Positions 7,751 to 15,777 of a stretch of DNA of 64,000 nucleotides are shown one piece after another. The notes beneath the pieces are model-generated. The model ran no database searches, was not told where the DNA came from, and saw only the letters and a program-made list of their open reading frames with translations. A program made the position numbers and the translations under genes. The DNA lies in assembly GCF_030167915.1 (NCBI RefSeq), contig NZ_JARGNB010000006.1:352985-416984 (forward strand), written 5' to 3'. Position 1 is the first letter of the stretch, and the number at the start of each line of letters is the position of its first letter. This DNA comes from Aquabacterium humicola. Its GTDB lineage: Bacteria > Pseudomonadota > Gammaproteobacteria > Burkholderiales > Burkholderiaceae_C.

Positions 7751-9361
7751 CTAGAGCAGCTCTTCCGGCACCAGCGGGCTCAGCAGCCACAGCTTGAAGC
7801 GCAGCCAGGGCGTGCTGTCGGGTTCTTCGTCGAGCACGACGTCGCCTTCTTCGTCGGTGCCCAGCCACTCCAGGCCGTTGCCGTTGGCCTTGAAGCGCAC
7901 GCGGTAGGCGCTTTGCAGGCGGTCGAGGTCGATCACGCGCTGCAGCTCGCGCGCCAGCGCGGGGCTGTCGATCACCGCGCCGAGCTCGGTGTTGATGGTG
8001 GCCGAACGCGGGTCGAAGTTCATCGAGCCGATGAACGAGATGCGCTTGTCCACCACCGCCAGCTTCGCGTGCAGCCGGCCCAGGCTTTCGCCGAAGTGGA
8101 ACAGCCGCTTGTTGCGCTTCACGCGCTGGTTCGACAGCTCGTACAGCTCGACGCCCATGCGCAGCATGTCCGGCCGGTAGCGGCTGTAGCCCAGGTGCAC
8201 CACCGGTTCGTCGGTGGAGCCGAGCGAGTTGGTCATCACGCTGACCTTCACGCCGCGCCCGCGCAGCTCGCGGAAGAACTGCATGCCGGTGGGTCCGGGG
8301 ATGAAGTAGGGCGACGAGATCACCACCTCGCTCTTGGCCTGCTTCATCGCCTCCAGCACGTTGTAGGTCACGCTGGTCTCGAGCAACTCGCCGCCCACCG
8401 AGCCGTCGAAGGGCTTGTCGGGATGGTCGGCGAAGACGTAGCCCTCGCCCCAGATCAGCCCGAGGCGGCCGTCTTCGAGGTCGTCGCCCACCGGGCCGTA
8501 GCCGAGGATGTCGTTCGGCGGCAGCGGCGGCGGCGGCGGGGTCTTCGCCGGGCCGGTGATGTCGTCGAAGTAGGCGCGCAGCGCGGCGGCGTCCATCGAG
8601 GTCTTCGCGATTGCGTCGTAGGGGTACACCGCGTCGCTGTTCCAGTAGCGGTCGAACAGCGCCGCCAGCGGCTCGATCACCTTGCCGACGACGAAGGCGT
8701 CGAGGTCGACGAAGTTGTCGGTCTCGCCGCGCAGGTAGTACTCGTTGGCGATGTTGCGCCCGCCGATCACCGCGGCGATGCCGTCGGCGACGAAGAGCTT
8801 GTTGTGCATGCGGTGGTTCACCCGGCCCCAGTCGCCGATCGACGCCAGGAAACGCGTGCTCTGGCCCGAGCCGCGCGCGCAGCAGAACGGGTTGAACAGG
8901 CGCACCTGCACGTTCTTGTGCGCCGCGAAGGCCAGGAACAGCTCGTCGTGGCCGCCGGTGTAGAAGTCGTCGACCAGCAGGCGCACGCGCACGCCGCGCT
9001 CGGCCGCGTCGCGCAGCGCGCGCAGCAGCCAGCGGCCGGTTTCGTCGCCTTCGAAGTGGTAGTACTGGACGTCCAGCGACACCTGCGCGCGGCGCGCCAG
9101 CTGCACCCGCGTGTCCAGCGAGAACGAGCCCAGCGGCATGAGCCGGAAGCCCGAATGCGCATCCGGCCCCGGCGTGGAGTTGGCGACGATCTTCGACAGC
9201 GTGGTGGCGGGCGACGCCGGGATCGCCTCGCTGGCGATCTTCGCGCGGTCGATGGCCGGCAGCGCGGTGGCGCAGCCGCCGAGCAGGAGCACCAGCAGCA
9301 GCGGCGTCAGCAGACGCAGCAGCCATGGCGGCGGATCGGGCAGGGCGGCAGACAGGCGCAT
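7751..9361 (-). CDS. Phospholipase D-family lipoprotein, cardiolipin synthase C-like
   Basis: 536 residues. A lipoprotein signal (LLRLLTPLLLVLLLGGC) is followed by two phospholipase D domains. Each HKD motif is visible: HNKLFVADGIAAVIGGRN in the first half and HAKLAVVDKRISFIGSMNFD in the second, so both halves of the active site are intact. The DVQYYHFEGDETGRWLL segment and SSPYFIPGPTGMQFF are typical of the ClsC/YmdC branch, which joins phosphatidylglycerol with phosphatidylethanolamine to make cardiolipin. The lipid anchor would place it on the periplasmic side of a membrane. The start at 9361 puts the lipobox cysteine near residue 29. Divergent from an exported peptidase at 9464. Confidence 0.9.
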   Translation of the reverse strand: MRLSAALPDPPPWLLRLLTPLLLVLLLGGCATALPAIDRAKIASEAIPASPATTLSKIVANSTPGPDAHSGFRLMPLGSFSLDTRVQLARRAQVSLDVQYYHFEGDETGRWLLRALRDAAERGVRVRLLVDDFYTGGHDELFLAFAAHKNVQVRLFNPFCCARGSGQSTRFLASIGDWGRVNHRMHNKLFVADGIAAVIGGRNIANEYYLRGETDNFVDLDAFVVGKVIEPLAALFDRYWNSDAVYPYDAIAKTSMDAAALRAYFDDITGPAKTPPPPPLPPNDILGYGPVGDDLEDGRLGLIWGEGYVFADHPDKPFDGSVGGELLETSVTYNVLEAMKQAKSEVVISSPYFIPGPTGMQFFRELRGRGVKVSVMTNSLGSTDEPVVHLGYSRYRPDMLRMGVELYELSNQRVKRNKRLFHFGESLGRLHAKLAVVDKRISFIGSMNFDPRSATINTELGAVIDSPALARELQRVIDLDRLQSAYRVRFKANGNGLEWLGTDEEGDVVLDEEPDSTPWLRFKLWLLSPLVPEELL

Positions 9362-9463
9362 GGCAGGACCGGAGAGGCGATCGAGGCGGATTCTCGCCAC
9401 GAACGCAGGCTTCGTGCAGTGGCATCGACCCCGGTTCGTCGCGCGGACCGCACAATGCCTTGC

Positions 9464-10393
9464 ATGGTGCAGTCGGCAGCGCATCGGCGGCGGGTGCTCG
9501 CGGGCATCGGCGCCGTGCTGCTCGTGCCGATGTGGCCGGCCTCGGTGCGCGCCCAGCCGGTGATCGCCGAGCTGCAGGCCGGCGGCGCGCGCATCGAGCT
9601 GCAGTTCGCCGAAGGCTTCGACGCCGCGCTGCGCCAGCGCGCGACGCGCTGGGTGGAGCGGGCGCTGGTCGCCATCGTCGGCTACTTCGGCCGCTTTCCG
9701 CTGACGGAGGTCGAGCTACTGGTGCAGCCGGTGGCCGGCGCCGGCGTGCGCCACGGCACCGCCTTCGGCCATCCGGCGCCCTATGTGCGGCTGCGCGTGG
9801 GCACGGACACCACGACCGCGCAGTTCGACGACGACTGGGTGATGGTGCACGAGTTCGTGCACCTGGCCGTGCCGCGCGTGCCGCGCCGGCAGAGCTGGCT
9901 GCAGGAAGGCCTGGCCACCTACGTCGAGGGCATCGCCCGCGTGCGCGCCGGGCAGCTGGACGCCGCGGCGATGTGGCACGGGCTGCAGCGCGACATGCCG
10001 CAGGGCCAGCCGCAGGCCGGCGACGCGGGCCTGGACCACACGCCCACCTGGGGCCGCACCTACTGGGGCGGCGCGTTGTTCAGCCTGCTGGCCGACGTGC
10101 AGATCCGCCGCCGCAGCGGCGTGCAGCGCGGCCTGGAGCATGCGCTGCGCGGCGTGCTGGCCGCCGGCGGCAGCTACGCCGACGCCTGGGACCTGCCGCG
10201 CATCCTGGCGGTCGGCGATGCGGCGATCGGCCAGCCGACGCTGGAAGAGCTGTACGCGCTGATGAAGGACTGCCCGGCGCCGATCGACCTGGCCGGGCTG
10301 TGGGCGGATCTCGGCGTGGTGGCGCGCGGGCCCACCGTCGAGTTGCGCGACGACGCGCCGCTGGCCGCGGTGCGGCGGGCGATCGCGGGCTGA
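9464..10393 (+). CDS. Exported gluzincin-type zinc metallopeptidase
   Basis: 309 residues. The N-terminus has an arginine-rich start and hydrophobic core ending in ASVRAQ, a signal peptide cleaved near residue 28 (possibly Tat, with RRR before the core). The zinc motif is MVHEFVHLAV (HExxH). The third ligand is probably the glutamate in WLQEGLATYVEG, 20-odd residues later, the gluzincin arrangement of peptidase MA-like proteins. ADVQIRRRSGVQRGLEHALRGVL is the helical C-terminal part. An ATG three codons upstream (9455) is also possible. Acts outside the cytoplasm; substrate unknown. No operon partner. Confidence 0.82.
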   Translation: MVQSAAHRRRVLAGIGAVLLVPMWPASVRAQPVIAELQAGGARIELQFAEGFDAALRQRATRWVERALVAIVGYFGRFPLTEVELLVQPVAGAGVRHGTAFGHPAPYVRLRVGTDTTTAQFDDDWVMVHEFVHLAVPRVPRRQSWLQEGLATYVEGIARVRAGQLDAAAMWHGLQRDMPQGQPQAGDAGLDHTPTWGRTYWGGALFSLLADVQIRRRSGVQRGLEHALRGVLAAGGSYADAWDLPRILAVGDAAIGQPTLEELYALMKDCPAPIDLAGLWADLGVVARGPTVELRDDAPLAAVRRAIAG

Positions 10394-10605
10394 ATCGCCG
10401 CCGTGGCCCGCCAGGCGCCGCGTGGGCGCGATGGCCGCCTGACGGGGCCGGACTGGTTCGGTCGGCGCACAAAAGCGCTTGCGGCGCCGCAACACCCTCG
10501 GGTTACCGCGCAACGGACCCCCCGCGGCATTGCCTAAGATCGGGCGCCAAGAACGTCTTGCCGCACCCCGTTCGCGGCTTCAGCCCCTGCCCCTGGAGGA
10601 GTTCC

Positions 10606-12603
10606 ATGCACTATTTCGTCACCGGCGCCACTGGTTTCATCGGCAAGCGCCTTGTCAAGGCGTTGTTGGCCCGGCGCGGCTCGACGGTGTCTTTCCTGGT
10701 CCGCGAGGGCAGCGAAGGCAAGCTTGCCGACCTGTACAAGTTCTGGGGCGTCAACAAGACGCGCGCCGTGCCGGTCACCGGCGACCTGACGGCGAAGAAG
10801 CTCGGCGTGGCCAGCGACGACATCAAGGCGCTGAAGGGCCAGGTGGATGGCGTCTACCACCTGGCGGCGGTGTACGACCTGTCGGCCGACGAAGAAAGCC
10901 AGGTGCTGGTGAACGTCGAGGGCACGCGCAACATGTGCGAGTTCGCGAAGGCCATCGACGCCAAGCACGTACACCACGTGTCGTCGATCGCCGCCGCCGG
11001 CATGTACGAAGGCGTGTTCCGCGAGGACATGTTCGACGAGGCCGAAGGCCTGGACCACCCGTACTTCATGACCAAGCACGAGAGCGAGAAGATCGTGCGC
11101 AAGGAGTGCAAGGTGCCGTGGACGGTGTACCGCCCGGCGATGGTGGTGGGCGACTCCACCACCGGCGAGATGGACAAGATCGACGGCCCGTACTACTTCT
11201 TCAAGCTGATCCAGCGCATGCGCCAGATCCTGCCGCCGTGGATGCCGGCGGTGGGCCTGGAAGGCGGCCGCGTCAACATCGTGCCGGTGGACTTCGTCGT
11301 CGCCGCGCTCGACCACATCTCGCACACCGTCAAGGACCTGAAGGGCAAGTGCTACCACCTGGTCGACCCGGTGGGTTACCGCGTTGGCGACGTGCTGGAC
11401 ATCTTCAGCAAGGCCGCGCACGCGCCGAAGATGAACCTCTTCGTCAACGCCGCACTGCTGGGCTTCATTCCGAAGAGCGTGAAGAAGGGCCTGATGGCGC
11501 TGGCGCCGGTGCGCCGCGTGTACCACGCGGTGATGAAGGACCTCGGCCTGCCCGAGGACATGATGAACTTCGTCAACTACCCGACGAGGTTCGACTGCCG
11601 CGAGACACAGAAGGCGCTGGAGGGCTCCGGCATCGCCTGCCCGAACCTCCGGGACTACGCGTGGCGCCTGTGGGACTACTGGGAACGCCACCTCGACCCC
11701 GACCTCTTCATCGACCGCAGCTTGAAGGGCACCGTCGGCGGCAAGGTGGTGCTGGTGACCGGCGGCTCGTCCGGCATCGGCCTGGCGGCGGCGATGAAGT
11801 TCGCCGAGGCCGGCGCCATCACCATCATCTGCGCGCGCGGCGAGGACAAGCTGGCCGAGGCGGTGAAGGAGATCAAGGCCTTCGCCGGCAAGGACGCCAA
11901 GGTGTTCAGCTACTCGGTGGACATCGCCGACGAGCAGGGCTGCGCAGAATTCGTCAAGACGCTGGAAGAAGAGCACGGCGGCGTCGACTTCCTCATCAAC
12001 AACGCCGGCCGCTCCATCCGCCGCGCGATCGAGAACAGCTACGAGCGCTTCCACGACTTCCAGCGCACGATGGACCTGAACTACTTCGGCTGCCTGCGCA
12101 TCACGATGGGCCTGCTGCCCGGCATGGTGAAGAAGCGCAAGGGGCACGTGGTGAACATCAGCTCCATTGGCGTGCTGACCAATGCGCCGCGCTTCTCGGC
12201 GTATGTGGCCTCGAAGGCGGCACTGGACGCGTGGACGCGCTGTGCATCGAGCGAGTTCAGCGACCAGGGCATCACCTTCACGACCATCAACATGCCGCTG
12301 GTGCGCACGCCGATGATCGCGCCGACGAAGATCTACCAGAACGTGCCGACGCTGGCGCCGGAAGAGGCGGCGGACATGATTGCGGAGGCTTGTGTGTACA
12401 AGCCGGTGCGGATTGCGACTCGACTCGGCATCACCGGACAGGTGCTGCACGCGTTTGCGCCGAAGGTGGCGCAGATCGTGATGAACACGACGTTCCGGAT
12501 GTTCCCGGATTCGGAAGCGGCGAAGGGGGAGAAGGGGGAGAAGGCGAAGTTGTCGGCGGAGGCGATGGCGCTGCAGCAGATGATGCGGGGGATCCATTTC
12601 TGA
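10606..12603 (+). CDS. Two-domain fatty acyl-CoA/ACP reductase (alcohol-forming, Marinobacter type)
   Basis: 665 residues made of two Rossmann-fold SDR domains. The N-terminal extended-SDR domain starts with HYFVTGATGFIGKRL and has the YFMTKHESEK catalytic Tyr/Lys (YxxxK) and PVDFVVAALDHI. The second classical SDR domain starts near residue 383 with VLVTGGSSGIG and has NNAGRSIRR, NISSIGVLTNAPRFSAYVAS and the YVASK active site. This order, and the near-identical flanking phrases HHVSSIAAAG and NMPLVRTPMIAPTKIY, match from memory the Marinobacter reductase that turns fatty acyl-CoA into fatty alcohol in one protein for wax-ester synthesis. A strong GGAGGA sits 6 bases before the ATG. No wax synthase lies in this window. 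High confidence in fold; substrate by family. Confidence 0.88.
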   Translation: MHYFVTGATGFIGKRLVKALLARRGSTVSFLVREGSEGKLADLYKFWGVNKTRAVPVTGDLTAKKLGVASDDIKALKGQVDGVYHLAAVYDLSADEESQVLVNVEGTRNMCEFAKAIDAKHVHHVSSIAAAGMYEGVFREDMFDEAEGLDHPYFMTKHESEKIVRKECKVPWTVYRPAMVVGDSTTGEMDKIDGPYYFFKLIQRMRQILPPWMPAVGLEGGRVNIVPVDFVVAALDHISHTVKDLKGKCYHLVDPVGYRVGDVLDIFSKAAHAPKMNLFVNAALLGFIPKSVKKGLMALAPVRRVYHAVMKDLGLPEDMMNFVNYPTRFDCRETQKALEGSGIACPNLRDYAWRLWDYWERHLDPDLFIDRSLKGTVGGKVVLVTGGSSGIGLAAAMKFAEAGAITIICARGEDKLAEAVKEIKAFAGKDAKVFSYSVDIADEQGCAEFVKTLEEEHGGVDFLINNAGRSIRRAIENSYERFHDFQRTMDLNYFGCLRITMGLLPGMVKKRKGHVVNISSIGVLTNAPRFSAYVASKAALDAWTRCASSEFSDQGITFTTINMPLVRTPMIAPTKIYQNVPTLAPEEAADMIAEACVYKPVRIATRLGITGQVLHAFAPKVAQIVMNTTFRMFPDSEAAKGEKGEKAKLSAEAMALQQMMRGIHF

Positions 12604-12956
12604 CAGGTGACGGACGCGCGGGGCGCGTCGTCCCTGTTGTGCGCGTTGGATGCGACAGCGCTAGCGCGCTGCGCATCAACTTGCACGAGGCCCGCGCTGA
12701 CGCGCGGGCTGCGGCGCGCGGGGCGCGCCTGTGGGTGGCTGCTTTGCAGCGTGAGCCGTCACTGGCATCGCGGTGCCGCATGACTGCTCCTCGCGAAACG
12801 CCGTCCTCGGAGTTGACCTACTTTCGCGGACCTCGAAATCCAAGCCCCAACCGCTTCTCTGGAGCGAGGCAGTTCCACCTCTACCTTTGCCATGTAGGAC
12901 AATGACACCCATAAGGCCTGACTCACGGCAGCAGGCCGTCTATGCAGGGATATGGC
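12604..12956. other. Gene-free left edge of the accessory island
   Basis: 353 bases without a convincing gene. It holds a GC-rich inverted repeat, GCCCGCG (12690-12696) and CGCGGGC (12703-12709), that could end the reductase transcript, though no T-run follows. After about 12800 the base composition becomes visibly less GC-rich, which I take as the island's left border. No direct repeat, tRNA or transposon end was seen here. Confidence 0.5.
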
Positions 12957-14639
12957 ATGGCGACCGTGAACAAAAAGATCAGACTTGCATCCTTGGAGTT
13001 CAGCGCGTCACCGTTCCGCAAGCTGCGCGGGTTCAAGATTGACTTCGCCGAGCGGCTGACGATCGTTGCCGGTCACAACGGCATTGGCAAATCGACGATC
13101 CTTGGATTGGTGGCGAACACGTTCGGCCTCACGGGATCCAGCGACCCCAAGAGCTACGCGGGCGATCCGTTCTACGCGAACGTAGAGCGCATCGTCTACT
13201 TGGCATTGGCCGAAGTCGGACCTGCGCAAGCGAGTCCGTCCGAAGCGCCAGTGGTGTCGGCGAACGTCTACGGCATGTCAATGCGGAAGCGATGCTCAAT
13301 GACGCAGCGGAGCCAGTGGCAGCGTGCCCGCATCGTGCCGCGCACCATCGAACCTAAAGACGACGACGCGGTCGGGCCAGACGCGAAGATTCCACTGCCG
13401 ACCCTTTACCTCGGCATCCGCCGGCTCGCGACCATCGGCGAGGCGAGCGAAAAGGAAGTCCAGGTTGGCGCGCTGGACATGCATGTCGATGACCGCCAGG
13501 TCATGGTCGATTTCGCCAACGCCGTCATGCTGGGCATCACTGTCACGCCCGACGTGACCTTGCAGAGCATAAAAGGATCGCTGAAGAGGACCGCACAACC
13601 CGGCTATCCCGACCACGAGGCCCTTGCGGTATCGCTCGGGCAGGACAGTCTCGGAAGCATCGGCACGGCGCTAGCGTCGTTCAATCGTCTGAAACGGGAA
13701 ATGGGGGACAACTATCCGGGCGGATTGCTGGTTATCGACGAAATCGACGCCGGGTTCCATCCACACGCGATCGACCGGCTGGTGACTGCCCTCAAGGCAC
13801 AAGCCCGACGCCTAGATCTTCAGATTGTCGCGACCACGCACTCACCCCGCATGATCGAAGCAGTGCATCCTGAGGGACGAGGAAACATGCGTGCCCCAGA
13901 CAAGGTGGTCTATCTGATCGACACGCGGCGGCCGCGACTCGCGGAGAACCAATCACTAGCCGCCATCCTGAGCGACATGGCGCTGAGAGACGATGAGCCG
14001 CCGAGCAAGCCCGTACTGTGTGCCTACTTTGAGGACGAGGAGGGGATGCAGTTCTTCGATGCGCTATTTCCGCGCGCGAAGCGAGCCGGTCTTGGCCGTC
14101 GCCTTGGCGTTCAGATCAAGCTCATTGCTCTGGGCGTCGGCGGCTCGCACCTGATCGGCCTTCCCAGCAAGGATCCGATCTTCAAAGACCGCGTGCTCGT
14201 CGTCGATGCCGACACGACGATCCCCAATGCGGCCGCGGAGCGTGGCAACGCGATTAAGCTTCCATGCGCCGTCGGAGCGCGGGGCAAGGCCCGGTCACCG
14301 GAGAACACCATTCGGCTCTTTTTGCGCGGAGTTGTCGAAGCGCAAGGCGGGCCTCTGCACGACGCCATTCATGGATTCACGGTCACCAATCCAAGCACGG
14401 ACAGGCTTCTCGCCACCTTTTTCGACAATGGAGCCGGAACCAGCGACGAACGGGAAAGCACGAAGGCTTGGTGGATCGCGATGTGGAAGAAGTTGAAGAG
14501 CTGGGGTGTGCTTGAAGTCTGGGCGACCTTGCACGCAGCAGAGGTGGAAGAATTTCGTCGCGCGTTCGAAGCTGCGTGCACCGTTACGGCAACGCGGGTT
14601 AAGTTGACGGCTCTGTCCAGCGCCAAGAGCAACGTCTAG
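12957..14639 (+). CDS. ABC-type ATPase fused to a TOPRIM-like nuclease domain (OLD/PARIS-like)
   Basis: 560 residues. The N-terminal half is an SMC/ABC-like ATPase: Walker A GHNGIGKST at residues 39-47, a signature-like SLGQDSLGSIG, Walker B LLVIDEIDAGFHP with D261/E262, and the H-loop TTHSPRMIEA. From about residue 350 a second domain has CAYFEDEEGMQFF (acidic E359 region), then VLVVDADTT (D417-x-D419) and ARSPENTIRLFL. These are the order and spacing of a TOPRIM active site as in OLD nucleases and the DUF4435 partner of PARIS. The start at 12957 is preferred over 12942 because AGGGA lies 6 bases upstream. The methylase gene follows after 11 bases. Likely phage defence; exact family unassigned. 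Confidence 0.75.
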   Translation: MATVNKKIRLASLEFSASPFRKLRGFKIDFAERLTIVAGHNGIGKSTILGLVANTFGLTGSSDPKSYAGDPFYANVERIVYLALAEVGPAQASPSEAPVVSANVYGMSMRKRCSMTQRSQWQRARIVPRTIEPKDDDAVGPDAKIPLPTLYLGIRRLATIGEASEKEVQVGALDMHVDDRQVMVDFANAVMLGITVTPDVTLQSIKGSLKRTAQPGYPDHEALAVSLGQDSLGSIGTALASFNRLKREMGDNYPGGLLVIDEIDAGFHPHAIDRLVTALKAQARRLDLQIVATTHSPRMIEAVHPEGRGNMRAPDKVVYLIDTRRPRLAENQSLAAILSDMALRDDEPPSKPVLCAYFEDEEGMQFFDALFPRAKRAGLGRRLGVQIKLIALGVGGSHLIGLPSKDPIFKDRVLVVDADTTIPNAAAERGNAIKLPCAVGARGKARSPENTIRLFLRGVVEAQGGPLHDAIHGFTVTNPSTDRLLATFFDNGAGTSDERESTKAWWIAMWKKLKSWGVLEVWATLHAAEVEEFRRAFEAACTVTATRVKLTALSSAKSNV

Positions 14640-14650
14640 AAAACCCGGCC

Positions 14651-15520
14651 ATGTATTCCAACACTCTCTACACCCCTCTGCGCTATCCGGGTGGCAAGGC
14701 GCGATTCGCACCGCTCATCGCGGATGTCATTCATTCGAATGCACTGACGGGCGGCCACTACATGGAGCCTTACGCGGGTGGCGCCGGCGTCGCGCTCATC
14801 CTGCTCTTCGACGGGCACGTCTCACAAGTGCATATCAACGACGCCGATCCTGCTGTTGCAGTCTTTTGGCGTGCCGTCACGGCCAAGTCGTCAAGCATGG
14901 CCGACATGGTCGCAAACGAGCCCGTCAACATTGATGCCTGGCATCACTGGCGATCCGTCATGCTGGGACAAACGCAAGCCACGGAACTCGAACGGGGCTT
15001 TGCGACGCTGTTCATGAATCGGACAAACCGCTCCGGGATCCTCATGGGCGGCATCATCGGCGGCAAAGGTCAGTCGGGGCCGTACAAGCTTGACGCCCGC
15101 TTCATGCGCGATCAACTGTGCGAGCGCATCGAGCGCATCGGCAAGCATGCGGCCGCGATCAAAGTCTATGAGGAGGATTCGCGTGCACTGCTGACAAGGT
15201 GTCATACATTTCTACCCCCAAACTCGTTGGTCTACCTCGATCCGCCGTACTACGTTAAGGGCTCGGACCTATACCGCAATTTCTACACGCACGGCGACCA
15301 CGAGCGCATAGCCAAATTGTTGGCGAGCACGCGGTTCCGGCGTCCATGGATTGTCTCGTATGACAACGTCGTCGAGATTCGCGCAATGTACGAATACGCG
15401 CGGTCGTTCGACTATGGGCTCAACTACACGGCCCAGCGCCGCTATGTCGGTGCCGAAGTCATGTTTTTCAGCGACCGGTTGCTACTGCCGACCGAGGTCA
15501 CCACCAAGAGCGCTGCATAG
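14651..15520 (+). CDS. DNA adenine methylase, D12 (Dam) class
   Basis: 289 residues. Transfers a methyl group from S-adenosylmethionine to the N6 of adenine in a short DNA site. It shows LRYPGGKARF at the N-terminus, motif I EPYAGGAGVAL at residues 39-49, NDADPAVAVFW, the family phrase FMNRTNRSGIL, and motif IV DPPYY at residues 197-201. It starts 11 bases after the ATPase-TOPRIM gene ends, so the two form an operon. No restriction enzyme of a standard type II family is present, making the ATPase-TOPRIM protein the likely partner. The target site cannot be read from the sequence; GATC is a guess from the family. Codon use is less GC-biased than in flanking genes, as expected of transferred DNA. 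Confidence 0.92.
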   Translation: MYSNTLYTPLRYPGGKARFAPLIADVIHSNALTGGHYMEPYAGGAGVALILLFDGHVSQVHINDADPAVAVFWRAVTAKSSSMADMVANEPVNIDAWHHWRSVMLGQTQATELERGFATLFMNRTNRSGILMGGIIGGKGQSGPYKLDARFMRDQLCERIERIGKHAAAIKVYEEDSRALLTRCHTFLPPNSLVYLDPPYYVKGSDLYRNFYTHGDHERIAKLLASTRFRRPWIVSYDNVVEIRAMYEYARSFDYGLNYTAQRRYVGAEVMFFSDRLLLPTEVTTKSAA

Positions 15521-15777
15521 TGAAAGTTCGGTGGTGTTGTCGACACGAGATCGGACGCCGAGAGGCGTGAGGCGCAGATGGCTCAAAGGAGTGCCGCGTT
15601 CGTGGCGCTCTGCATATGGTTGTGAATATCGTGGTGCCTGCTATGAGCGGGGGCTACGACGCACGGGCTTGAGCTGAGGTGGAAAGGGTGCCATCGCATG
15701 CGAAGTGCGCTTAGCCGGCGCATGGCATTTGCTTCCTCGCCCTTTGACAATGCGGCAGCCAAGGCCGCTCTGGGCGC

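Noticed and set aside
7913..9463. Upstream extension of the exported peptidase frame
   Set aside because: It is antisense to the phospholipase D lipoprotein with intact HKD motifs, and the signal peptide starts at 9464.
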